A stretch of 29,128 nucleotides of DNA, taken from positions 1 through 29,128 of the forward strand of contig JANLYD010000281.1 of NCBI GenBank assembly GCA_031365465.1, read 5' to 3'. Source of the DNA: JABFRJ01 sp031365465. GTDB taxonomy: Bacteria; Pseudomonadota; Alphaproteobacteria; Rhizobiales; Hyphomicrobiaceae. Positions 22,368 through 29,128 of this stretch are shown in pieces. The notes below the pieces were generated by a model. It ran no database searches. It worked only from the letters and a program-made list of their open reading frames with translations, and had not been told where the DNA came from. The position numbers and the translations under genes were made by a program. How positions within the stretch are numbered: position 1 is the stretch's first letter; every line of letters begins with the position of its first letter.

Positions 22368-23320
22368 CTGCCGGTGCCGCCGCCATCGCCGTTCAGGAAC
22401 TGAGGCGGGAGTTCGACGTCAAGAGCGGTCTGTTCGGCGTGTCCCGCCACATCACAGCGGTCGATGGTGTCTCGTTCGCCGTGCCGGCCGGCAGCGTGTT
22501 CGGCATCGTCGGCGAGTCTGGCTGCGGGAAATCGACCTTGGCGCGGATGATCCTCGGCTTGCTCAAGCCGACTGCCGGCGAGGCGCTCATCTTCGGCAAA
22601 CGTCTCGGCGACCTCGACGTGCGCGCGCGGGCCGCGCTGATCCAGCCGGTCTTTCAGGATCCCTATTCGTCGCTCAATCCCCGGCAGCGCATCGGCGACA
22701 TCGTGGCGCTGCCGTTGAAGGCGCAGGGCAATGTCGAACGGAGCGAAATTCAACGCCGGGTAGGCGACAGCCTGGAGCGGGTGGGCATCGCCGCATCGAT
22801 GGCCAATCGGCTGCCGTCGGAACTGTCCGGTGGGCAGCGCCAGCGGGTGGCGATCGCACGCGCGCTGGTGTTGCGGCCACGCATTGTCGTGTGCGACGAG
22901 CCCACCAGTGCGCTCGACGTTTCGGTGCAGGCGCAGATCCTCAACCTGCTGGCCGATCTGCGCCGCGATCTCGGGCTCACCTACATCTTCATCAGTCACA
23001 ATCTGGCTGTGGTGCAACACATCGCAGACCGCGTCGCCGTCATGTATCTGGGCCGCGTGGTAGAAGAGGGCGAGACGCAGCAGCTATTTGCATCGCCCCG
23101 CCATCCCTACACCCAAGCGTTGCTCGCCAGTGTGCTGACGCCCGAACCAGGACTTGGCGTCCCCGACGTCGGGCTGGGCAACACGTCTGCCGACCCATCG
23201 AATATCGCTGCCGGCTGCCGGTTTCATCCGCGCTGCCGGCGGGCCGAAGCGCAGTGCCGGACGATACCGCCGCAACGCCGCGATAGGTTCGGTTCGATCA
23301 TCGAATGCCACTTGGCTTAA
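22364..23320 (+). CDS. ABC transporter ATPase, DppF/OppF type
   Basis: This is the second ATPase, 318 residues. It has Walker A GESGCGKST, Q-loop VFQDPYSSLNPRQRIG, signature LSGGQRQR, Walker B IVVCDEPTSALD and H-loop SHNLAVV. The region before Walker A (FDVKSGLFGVSRHITAVDGVSF) is the DppF-type insertion. The C-terminal extension has HPYTQALLASVL and the cysteine cluster CRFHPRCRRAEAQC. The ATG overlaps the upstream stop by four bases. It pairs with the DppD-like subunit as a heterodimer. Confidence 0.95.
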   Translation: MTAGAAAIAVQELRREFDVKSGLFGVSRHITAVDGVSFAVPAGSVFGIVGESGCGKSTLARMILGLLKPTAGEALIFGKRLGDLDVRARAALIQPVFQDPYSSLNPRQRIGDIVALPLKAQGNVERSEIQRRVGDSLERVGIAASMANRLPSELSGGQRQRVAIARALVLRPRIVVCDEPTSALDVSVQAQILNLLADLRRDLGLTYIFISHNLAVVQHIADRVAVMYLGRVVEEGETQQLFASPRHPYTQALLASVLTPEPGLGVPDVGLGNTSADPSNIAAGCRFHPRCRRAEAQCRTIPPQRRDRFGSIIECHLA

Positions 23321-23353
23321 ATGCGATATGCAGCAGTCGGAGGAGAGTTTGCC

Positions 23354-24880
23354 ATGACCAGACGTACCCTACTCGGAATAACGCTTGCACTGGGTTTTGC
23401 AGGCCTCGCGGCGATGCCGGCCGAGGCTCAGAAATCGGCCGACACACTGCGGATCGCCATGCGCGACGCGGTGACGAACATCGATCCCTATTACAACAAT
23501 CTGCGTACCGGCATCGTGATGGGGCATCAGGCGTGGGACTATCTCGTCTATCGCGATCCCACCTCATTCGAGATCAAGCCGCTGCTGGCCACCGAATGGA
23601 AGCTGGTTGACGACACGACCTTGGACTTCACGCTGCGCGCCGGCGTGAAATTCCATGATGGCAGCGTGATGAGCGCCGACGACGTCGTCTACACGCTCAA
23701 TCTGGCATCGAACCCCGAAAGCAAGGTCTCGACACCGGCCAACTACAACTGGATCGACAAAGCGGAAAAAACCGGCGATCTGGCCGTGCGCGTACGGTTC
23801 AAAAAGCCGACGCCTGCCGCGCTCGATTATTTTGCGCTGACGATGCCGATCCACCCCAAAGCTTATCGCGAGAAGGTCGGCGCGGACGGCTTCGCCAAAG
23901 CGCCGGTCGGCGCCGGACCCTACAAAATCGTCAAATGGGAAGCCGGCAAAGAAGTTCAGTTCGAGAGGTTCGACGACTATTGGGCGGGCAGCCCGAAGGG
24001 TAAGCCGGCGATCAAAACGCTGTCGGTCCGCTTCGTTCCGGATGCCGCGACTGAACTCACCGAACTGTTGGCACAACGTGTCGACTGGATCTGGAACTTC
24101 AATCCCGACCAGTTCGACAACATCAACCGGTTGCCGACGCTGCAGGCCGTGCGGCAGGAATCGATGCGTATCGGCTATCTTTCGATCGATGCGGCGGGGA
24201 GAACCGGCGCCGATAATCCACTCACCAAGCTCAAAGTGCGGCAGGCGATCTATCACGCGATAGACCTCAAGACGATCGCCGACAAGTTGGTGACCGGCGG
24301 CAGCCGGGTGCCCGCCTCGCCGTGTTTCCCGACGCAATTCGGCTGCGATCAGGCAAGCGCTGCGACCTACGGTTATGATCCAGCGAAAGCCAAAGCGCTG
24401 CTGGCCGAAGCTGGATACCCCAACGGTTTTGAAACCGAACTCGACAGCTACGTGCTGCCGCAATGGACGACGGCGGTGCAGAACTATCTGCAGGCGGTGG
24501 GCATCAAGGCGCGCATCAGCCAACTGCAGGTGCAGGCGGCGATCACCAAATCGCGCGAAGGCAAAACGCCGTTGTTCATGGGTAGTTGGGGTAGTTTCTC
24601 GATCAACGACGTTTCCGCAATCCTGCCCAACTTCTTCAACGGTGGCGCCGACGACTATACGCGCGATGCGGAAATTCAGGCGTTGCTGATCGAGGGCGGG
24701 TCGACGACGGACAAGGCCGTGCGCACCAAAGCCTACTCGGCGGTGATCAAGAAGCTGACCGAGCAGGCCATGTGGCTGCCGATGCACACCTACGTCACGA
24801 CGTACGCTTTCGGTAAGTCGTTGACGTTCTCGACTTTCCCCGACGAGCTGCCGCGTTTCTACTTGTCCAGTTGGAAATAG
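23354..24880 (+). CDS. Family 5 extracellular solute-binding protein (Dpp/Opp type)
   Basis: This 508-residue periplasmic binding protein delivers substrate to the importer encoded upstream. A signal peptide of about 25 residues begins with MTRRTLLG and ends at PAEA. The mature chain has DTLRIAMRDAVTNIDPYYNN, FTLRAGVKFHDGSVMSADDVVYTLN and APVGAGPYKIVKWEAGKEV, all standard for the family. A cysteine pair in PCFPTQFGCD, before TYGYDPAKAKALLAEAGYP, is common in this subgroup. The ribosome site GGAGGAGAG is the strongest in the operon, fitting the higher output a binding protein needs. The gene is last, 33 bases after the ATPase, and a hairpin follows. Substrates in this family range from peptides to nickel, opines and sugars and cannot be told here. 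Confidence 0.95.
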   Translation: MTRRTLLGITLALGFAGLAAMPAEAQKSADTLRIAMRDAVTNIDPYYNNLRTGIVMGHQAWDYLVYRDPTSFEIKPLLATEWKLVDDTTLDFTLRAGVKFHDGSVMSADDVVYTLNLASNPESKVSTPANYNWIDKAEKTGDLAVRVRFKKPTPAALDYFALTMPIHPKAYREKVGADGFAKAPVGAGPYKIVKWEAGKEVQFERFDDYWAGSPKGKPAIKTLSVRFVPDAATELTELLAQRVDWIWNFNPDQFDNINRLPTLQAVRQESMRIGYLSIDAAGRTGADNPLTKLKVRQAIYHAIDLKTIADKLVTGGSRVPASPCFPTQFGCDQASAATYGYDPAKAKALLAEAGYPNGFETELDSYVLPQWTTAVQNYLQAVGIKARISQLQVQAAITKSREGKTPLFMGSWGSFSINDVSAILPNFFNGGADDYTRDAEIQALLIEGGSTTDKAVRTKAYSAVIKKLTEQAMWLPMHTYVTTYAFGKSLTFSTFPDELPRFYLSSWK

Positions 24881-24891
24881 GTTGGCGTAAC

Positions 24892-24916
24892 TGGCCGAGC
24901 CTTTCGTGCTCGGCCA
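24892..24916 (+). terminator. Hairpin ending the ABC transporter operon
   Basis: A perfect 9-bp stem (TGGCCGAGC / GCTCGGCCA) with a 7-base loop follows the binding-protein stop by 11 bases. No U tract follows. It may also serve the convergent isomerase gene. Confidence 0.65.
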
Positions 24917-24980
24917 TCCCCGGCGTGTGTGCGGCGTCGCAGTGCCGACGTTGGCCGCATGCGCACGCGACCACGCCGAC

Positions 24981-25757
24981 CTACCCCAACGTGACCCCGC
25001 ACCGCTCTGCCCACACCAGCCCTGCCGCGGTGCCGTTGCGCGGTTTGTACTCGCACCCGACCCAACCGTTGAAGCCCGACCGGTCGATTTCCTGGAACAG
25101 GTAGCGATAGTTCAGTTCGCCTTCGTCCGGCTCGCCCCGGTCGGGCGGGCTCGCGATCTGGTAATGCTTCGCCAGATGGCCGAACTCGCGGATCGCGGTC
25201 ACCACGTCGCCCTGCATGACCTGCCGGTGATACAGGTCGAACTGCAACCCCACGTTCGGCGCGCCCACTTCGTGGATGATCGAGCGCGCATCCTCGGTCA
25301 GGTTCAGGAAATAACCGGGAATGTCGCGCGTGTTGATCGGCTCGATGATCACGTCGATCCCCAGCGGGGCGCACATTTTCGCCGCCGTCTTCAGATTGGC
25401 GACGTAGGTCTTGCGCTCCGCACCGTGATGCCTGAGCCCCGCCATCGCGAACAGCCGTTTGCAGCCGAGCGTCTGCGCATAATCGAGCGCGCCCGCCACC
25501 GCCTTCTCGAATTCTGCCTCGCGCCCGGGAATTGCGCTCATGCCGCGCTCGCCCTTGCTCCAGTCGCCGTGCGCCATGTTGAACAGCGCCTGCGTCAGCC
25601 CGTGGGCCTTCAGCCGTGACGCGATCTCGGCCTTTGGCGCGTCGAACGGATTGAGAAACTCCACGCCTTTGAAGCCCGCCTTCGCCGCCGCCTCGAAGCG
25701 ATCGAGAAACGGCAGGTCGAGAAACAGAAATGACAGATTGGCAGCGAAACGCGGCAT
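24981..25757 (-). CDS. Hydroxypyruvate isomerase-like TIM-barrel protein (Hyi/OtnI family)
   Basis: This 258-residue sugar-isomerase-like barrel has the length of E. coli Hyi, which interconverts hydroxypyruvate and tartronate semialdehyde; the related OtnI isomerises 2-oxo-tetronate. It opens MPRFAANLSFLFLDLPFLDRF, a typical first strand. Probable metal or acid/base residues lie in IIEPINTRDIPGYFLN and in CEYKPRNGTAAGL. Strands such as VGLQFDLYHRQVMQGDV are also conserved. The ATG at 25757 has TTGGAG upstream. No glyoxylate carboligase or tartronate reductase gene is adjacent, so the pathway is uncertain. It diverges from the MFS transporter. Confidence 0.88.
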   Translation of the reverse strand: MPRFAANLSFLFLDLPFLDRFEAAAKAGFKGVEFLNPFDAPKAEIASRLKAHGLTQALFNMAHGDWSKGERGMSAIPGREAEFEKAVAGALDYAQTLGCKRLFAMAGLRHHGAERKTYVANLKTAAKMCAPLGIDVIIEPINTRDIPGYFLNLTEDARSIIHEVGAPNVGLQFDLYHRQVMQGDVVTAIREFGHLAKHYQIASPPDRGEPDEGELNYRYLFQEIDRSGFNGWVGCEYKPRNGTAAGLVWAERCGVTLG

Positions 25758-25909
25758 GCGACGGCTCCAAGTTATGGATGTCAACGGTAGCATCGGGTGT
25801 GGGGGGGCTGGCAAGGTCGTAGGGGTCAGCTCAAGAAATCCGAGCAACCAGCGGCGCGACTGCACGTTAGTCCGGCGCGGGGCCTCGTGCGGGCCCGATA
25901 GGAGCGGCG
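25758..25909. promoter_or_regulatory. Divergent promoter region, isomerase / MFS transporter
   Basis: This 152-base gap separates two divergent genes. TAGGAGCGGCG directly precedes the transporter ATG as its ribosome site. No firm -35/-10 pair was placed. Confidence 0.4.
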
Positions 25910-27184
25910 ATGCAGCAATCAGACGGACATAGCGCTCGCTCCTGTGCAATGAACATCGAACGCCCCCTCGATGTCTTGAACTTTTTTCTAGCCGACGTCC
26001 GCGACGGGCTGGGGCCTTATCTCGCGATCTACCTGCTGACGGTGCAGAGATGGGATGCCGCCAGCATCGGCATCGTCATGACGGTCGGCGGCATTGCGGG
26101 CATCGTGGCGCAGACGCCGGCCGGTGCCTGGATCGACAAGACCAAGGCCAAGCGCTTGCTCGTCGTCATTGCGGCGGTGCTCGTCACCGGCGCTTCCCTG
26201 TTGTTGCCGCTGTTTCCCAATTTCGCGCCGGTGGCGGCGTTGCAAGTCTTGAGCGGTTCCGCCGGGTCGGTGTTTCAGCCCGCGATTGCCGCAATCACCC
26301 TCGGCATCGTCGGACCCAAGGCCTTCGCCAGACGGACCGGGCGCAACGAAGCCTTCAACCATGCGGGCAACGCGACGGCAGCAACGATCGCCGGCGTTTC
26401 GGCGTATTTCTTCGGGCCGATCGTGGTATTCTACCTGATGGCTGCGACCGCAGCCGCCAGCATCCTGGCGACCCTTGCAATTCCCGCCGATGCCATCGAC
26501 CACGACGTTGCCCGTGGCCTCGCCGAGGATCACGATCACACCCAGCACCAACCCTCCGGCCTCTCCGTGCTGCTGTCGTGTAGGCCGCTGATGATCTTTG
26601 CCGCCTGCGTGACGCTGTTCCACTTCGCCAATGCCGCCATGCTGCCGTTGGTCGGCCAGAAGCTGGCGCTGGCGAACAGTGCGATGGGCACCTCGCTGAT
26701 GTCGGCCTGCATCGTCGCAGCGCAACTCGTCATGGTCCCCGTCGCGATGTTGGTCGGCGCGAAGGCAGATGTCTGGGGCCGCAAACCGATCTTTCTGGCA
26801 GGCTTCCTGATCCTCCCCATTCGCGGCGTACTCTATACGCTGTCCGACGATCCCTATTGGCTCGTAAGCGTGCAGACGCTGGACGGCATCGGCGCCGGGA
26901 TTTTCGGCGCGCTGTTTCCCTTGGTGGTCGCCGATCTGACGCGCGGCACCGGGCGCTTCAACGTCAGCCAGGGCGCGATCACCACGGCGTTGGGCATCGG
27001 CGCATCGCTCAGCAACTCGTTTGCCGGCGTCATCGTCGTGCAGGCCGGATACAGCGCGGCATTCCTGTTTCTGGCAGCGGTCGCAGCGGTTGCGCTCGCG
27101 TTGTTCTGGTTCGCCATGCCGGAAACGCAGGGGTCGTCGTCGCGACCGGCGAACGCACACGCGCCCCTCGCCGAAACCGCGTAA
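25910..27184 (+). CDS. MFS transporter, 12 membrane helices
   Basis: This 424-residue major facilitator permease would exchange a small solute or drug across the inner membrane with protons. It shows about twelve hydrophobic helices. The loop after helix 2 reads AGAWIDKTKAKRLL, the family's G-x-x-x-D-R/K motif. A His-rich loop DHDHTQHQP lies between the two halves, and a second-half motif appears as GAKADVWGRKP. The start at 25910 is supported by a strong AGGAG. A Met at residue 14 is also possible. The substrate is unknown. It converges on the thiolase gene, and the adjacent gene for a hydroxypyruvate-type isomerase gives no clear hint. Confidence 0.92.
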   Translation: MQQSDGHSARSCAMNIERPLDVLNFFLADVRDGLGPYLAIYLLTVQRWDAASIGIVMTVGGIAGIVAQTPAGAWIDKTKAKRLLVVIAAVLVTGASLLLPLFPNFAPVAALQVLSGSAGSVFQPAIAAITLGIVGPKAFARRTGRNEAFNHAGNATAATIAGVSAYFFGPIVVFYLMAATAAASILATLAIPADAIDHDVARGLAEDHDHTQHQPSGLSVLLSCRPLMIFAACVTLFHFANAAMLPLVGQKLALANSAMGTSLMSACIVAAQLVMVPVAMLVGAKADVWGRKPIFLAGFLILPIRGVLYTLSDDPYWLVSVQTLDGIGAGIFGALFPLVVADLTRGTGRFNVSQGAITTALGIGASLSNSFAGVIVVQAGYSAAFLFLAAVAAVALALFWFAMPETQGSSSRPANAHAPLAETA

Positions 27185-27199
27185 ATTTTCCGTCGTAGA

Positions 27200-27221
27200 C
27201 TCCCGCGCCGAGACGCGGGAG
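27200..27221. terminator. Bidirectional terminator hairpin between convergent genes
   Basis: A perfect 8-bp GC-rich stem (CTCCCGCG / CGCGGGAG) with a 6-base loop lies between the MFS and thiolase stops. On the - strand the hairpin is followed at a short distance by AAAATTT rather than a U tract, so it is a moderate candidate. Confidence 0.6.
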
Positions 27222-27284
27222 GTCAGACACGGCGCACCGCTGAGCGATGATCACGCCTGCAGCGCGCCGCGTTCATTCCGCGCC

Positions 27285-28448
27285 TCAGTAAACTTCGAAC
27301 AATCCCGCAGCGCCCATGCCGCCGCCGATGCACATGGAAACGACCACTTTCTTCGCGCCGCGCCGTTTGCCTTCCATCAGCACGTGCCCGGTCAACCGCG
27401 CGCCGGTCATGCCGAACGGATGCCCGATGGCGATGGAGCCGCCATTGACGTTATATTTGGCCGGATCGATCTCGAGTTTGTCGCGGCTGTAGAGGCATTG
27501 GCTGGCGAACGCTTCGTTCAATTCCCACAGATCGATATCCTGGATCTTGAGGCCGTGCCGCTTCAGCAGACGGGGAATGGCGAACACCGGCCCGATGCCC
27601 ATCTCGTCGGGTTCGCAACCGGCCACCGCCCAGCCCTTGAAGGCGCCCAACGGCTGCAGGCCGCGCCGTTCCGCATCCTTGGCTTCCATCAGCACCAGCG
27701 CCGCCGCGCCGTCCGATAACTGGCTCGCATTGCCGGCCGTCACGAAATTGCCTGGCCCTTTCACCGGCTCCAGTTTGCGCAGACCCTCGATCGTGGTGTC
27801 GGGGCGATTGCACTCGTCGCGATCGACGGTCACGTCGACGAGCGATTCAGCCTTCGTCGCCTTGTCGACGACCTTCATCTGGGTTTTGACCGCGATGATC
27901 TCGTCCTTGAACTTTCCGGCCCTCTGCGCCGCCGCCATCAACTGCTGCGAGCGCAGGGAATACTCGTCCTGATATTCCCGGCTCACTTTGTAGCGCTTGG
28001 AGACGACGTCGGCCGTGTCGATCATCGGCATCCAGAAATCGGGATATTTGTCGGTCAGGCGGGAGTCGCGCGGCCCGCCGCCATAGGCACCCTGGAACGT
28101 GATGGAATCGACCCCGCCCGCCACCATCACGCCGACGCCTTCGGCCGTGATATGATGCGCCGCATCGGCAATGGCGTTGAGGCCCGACGAGCACGCACGG
28201 TGCAACGTTACGCCTGCCGTGGTGACCGGCAATCCCGCGAGCAGAGCCGCGCCGCGCGCCACGTTGCCGTGCGCCGCCACGCAGCCGGCCACGACGTCCT
28301 CGACTTCAGCCGCCTCGACCTTCGAGCGCCGCACCGCATGATCGATCGCATGGCCCAGCATCGTCATGTTGGAGGTGTTGTTGAAACCGCCACGCGTGGC
28401 CTTCGCAAGGCCCGTACGCGCATAGGAAACGATGACTGCCTGCCGCAT
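27285..28448 (-). CDS. Acetyl-CoA acetyltransferase family thiolase
   Basis: This 387-residue thiolase would condense or cleave acyl-CoA (acetoacetyl-CoA type or beta-oxidation). Active-site Cys86 lies in HRACSSGLNAI, His343 in GHPFGMTGAR and the second Cys373 in CIGGGMGAA; NEAFA is also present. The length is typical. The ATG at 28448 has GGGGAG 8 bases upstream and gives the canonical start MRQAVIVSYARTGLAKA. No dehydrogenase or hydratase partner lies next to it, so biosynthetic and degradative roles cannot be separated. The promoter region contains a heptamer repeat. Confidence 0.95.
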   Translation of the reverse strand: MRQAVIVSYARTGLAKATRGGFNNTSNMTMLGHAIDHAVRRSKVEAAEVEDVVAGCVAAHGNVARGAALLAGLPVTTAGVTLHRACSSGLNAIADAAHHITAEGVGVMVAGGVDSITFQGAYGGGPRDSRLTDKYPDFWMPMIDTADVVSKRYKVSREYQDEYSLRSQQLMAAAQRAGKFKDEIIAVKTQMKVVDKATKAESLVDVTVDRDECNRPDTTIEGLRKLEPVKGPGNFVTAGNASQLSDGAAALVLMEAKDAERRGLQPLGAFKGWAVAGCEPDEMGIGPVFAIPRLLKRHGLKIQDIDLWELNEAFASQCLYSRDKLEIDPAKYNVNGGSIAIGHPFGMTGARLTGHVLMEGKRRGAKKVVVSMCIGGGMGAAGLFEVY

Positions 28449-28483
28449 GGTTTTCTCCCCGGTGTTGTTTTGAGTTGATGGCT

Positions 28484-28504
28484 CGTAATTCGTAGTTTGT
28501 AGTT
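28484..28504 (+). repeat. Three-copy imperfect heptamer repeat
   Basis: CGTAATT, CGTAGTT and TGTAGTT follow one another directly in the 100-base gap between the DUF992 gene and the thiolase gene. It is AT-rich in a GC-rich background. Confidence 0.8.
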
Positions 28505-28548
28505 TGCCGGGGCCGGCGTCAAACCCAACTCCCAACTACCAGCCAGTT

Positions 28549-29043
28549 TTAATCCGGCCGCAAGTACAGCCCGGCAACCCCGGCGGCAAAGTTGATGCCG
28601 GTCTGGCCCTGCACCGACAGCGGCTGCAACACCACCGACCTCAGCGATCCGCCGATCAACGCGTTGGCGCCGAGGCCCGCGCCGAGGGTCGCCTCGGCGG
28701 TGACGCCGCCATAGCGTCCGGCCAGCGACGCTGGGGGAAAGTTCGCGGTCGGCGCCAGCACAGCCCACACGATCGACGTGTGCCGGGTGTAGCCGATGTC
28801 GATCCCGAGCTTGGTGATGCGGCCGTGATAATGTTCGTCTGGCCCGCTCCGGTGCCTGAAGATGCACGACATCGGCTTGCGCGAGCCGAGGATATAACCG
28901 AACCCGCCCGCGACCGAACAGGTGAGCACGCCGACCTCTATCCGCCCCGCCTGTGCCGGTGCGGCCGCGACCAGAATTGCTGCGACTACGGCCGATCGAG
29001 CGACGAATGTCCGGCAACCGCCATGTTTTCTAATGTTTTTCAT
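28549..29043 (-). CDS. Secreted DUF992-domain protein
   Basis: This 164-residue protein belongs to the family of unknown function DUF992, common in Hyphomicrobiales. A signal peptide (cleavage after PAQA, about residue 32) leads to the family opening IEVGVLTCSVAGGFGYILGS. A second Cys (KPMSCIF), ITKLGIDIGY and IVWAVLAP follow, with AEATLGAGLGANALIGGS and QPLSVQGQTGINFAAGVAGL as the conserved glycine-rich end, probably a small beta-barrel-like periplasmic domain. Two cysteines in the mature part could pair. The ribosome site is weak (GCGAGAC). No function is known. Confidence 0.9.
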   Translation of the reverse strand: MKNIRKHGGCRTFVARSAVVAAILVAAAPAQAGRIEVGVLTCSVAGGFGYILGSRKPMSCIFRHRSGPDEHYHGRITKLGIDIGYTRHTSIVWAVLAPTANFPPASLAGRYGGVTAEATLGAGLGANALIGGSLRSVVLQPLSVQGQTGINFAAGVAGLYLRPD

Positions 29044-29128
29044 GCGATAGTCTCGCTATGGAGTAGGGCCACGTTCCCGTGGCTCCCATCGCAGTCAAAG
29101 CCGATGCAACTATGACCATTGCGCGGCG
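29044..29128. other. Right-end sequence with a small hairpin
   Basis: The last 85 bases hold the upstream region of the DUF992 gene. A GCCACG/CGTGGC stem around 29069-29084 could be a leader structure on the - strand or a terminator for a gene beyond the window. I see no coding region here. Confidence 0.35.

Noticed and set aside
22313..23020. Long - strand open frame opposite the second transporter ATPase
   Set aside because: It mirrors a gene with all ABC motifs intact and its Arg/Ala/His-rich translation looks like antisense shadow.
24859..25770. 303-residue - strand frame overlapping the isomerase gene
   Set aside because: It is a frame-shifted reading of the isomerase, rich in Arg and Gly, and the isomerase frame carries the conserved residues.
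25770..25790. TTGACA on the - strand upstream of the isomerase as a -35 box
   Set aside because: It lies only about 30 bases from the ATG, leaving no room for a -10 box and leader ahead of the ribosome site.

Overview
The window reads as a chromosomal segment of a GC-rich alphaproteobacterium, most likely order Hyphomicrobiales (Rhizobiales). The basis is the gene set (DUF992-type secreted protein, Nfu with an N-terminal Nfu_N domain, dense GC-rich coding, short intergenic gaps), the order usp-nfu-nitroreductase-tsaB-rimI-miaB, and a repeat upstream of tsaB that resembles a dispersed intergenic element of that order. No phage, insertion sequence, CRISPR array or integrase was seen. The genus cannot be fixed from the sequence alone.

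Layout. 1-2160: the 3' part of katG (catalase-peroxidase) with a terminator, an unknown 83-residue protein and tRNA-Ala(GGC). 2330-5800: a secreted TPR protein diverging from an orphan NMT1/THI5-like substrate-binding protein, then a small two-helix membrane protein. 5885-11057: a housekeeping run on the + strand: UspA-type protein, Nfu iron-sulfur carrier, malonic-semialdehyde-reductase-like nitroreductase, tsaB, rimI, a 62-residue secreted peptide and miaB. This run serves Fe-S delivery and tRNA/ribosome modification (MiaB needs Fe-S clusters, TsaB is part of t6A synthesis, RimI-type enzymes acetylate protein N-termini). 11080-13447: a zinc-finger protein and FAD monooxygenase on the - strand, diverging from an alpha/beta hydrolase. 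13448-14047: about 600 bases without a convincing gene.

14048-16099 encodes a DbpA-like DEAD-box RNA helicase with a long basic tail. It is followed by a small four-cysteine secreted protein and, on the - strand, a P-loop kinase and two adjacent lipoproteins that prove to be paralogues of each other (16806-18336). 18634-19293 is a flavin reductase. 19589-24880 is a complete five-gene Dpp/Opp-type ABC importer operon with 4-base overlaps between the four membrane/ATPase genes. It ends with the binding-protein gene and a hairpin. 24981-29043 holds a hydroxypyruvate-isomerase-like protein (-), an MFS transporter (+), a thiolase (-) and a DUF992 secreted protein (-).

Most of the window is ordinary metabolism and housekeeping. 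The items most worth a second look are the tandem paralogous lipoproteins with a cysteine-bounded domain, the unexplained 600-base gap with its repeats and small cysteine-rich frame, three short perfect or near-perfect tandem duplications at gene ends or starts, and the apparent loss of fur and phoH from a usually conserved gene order.
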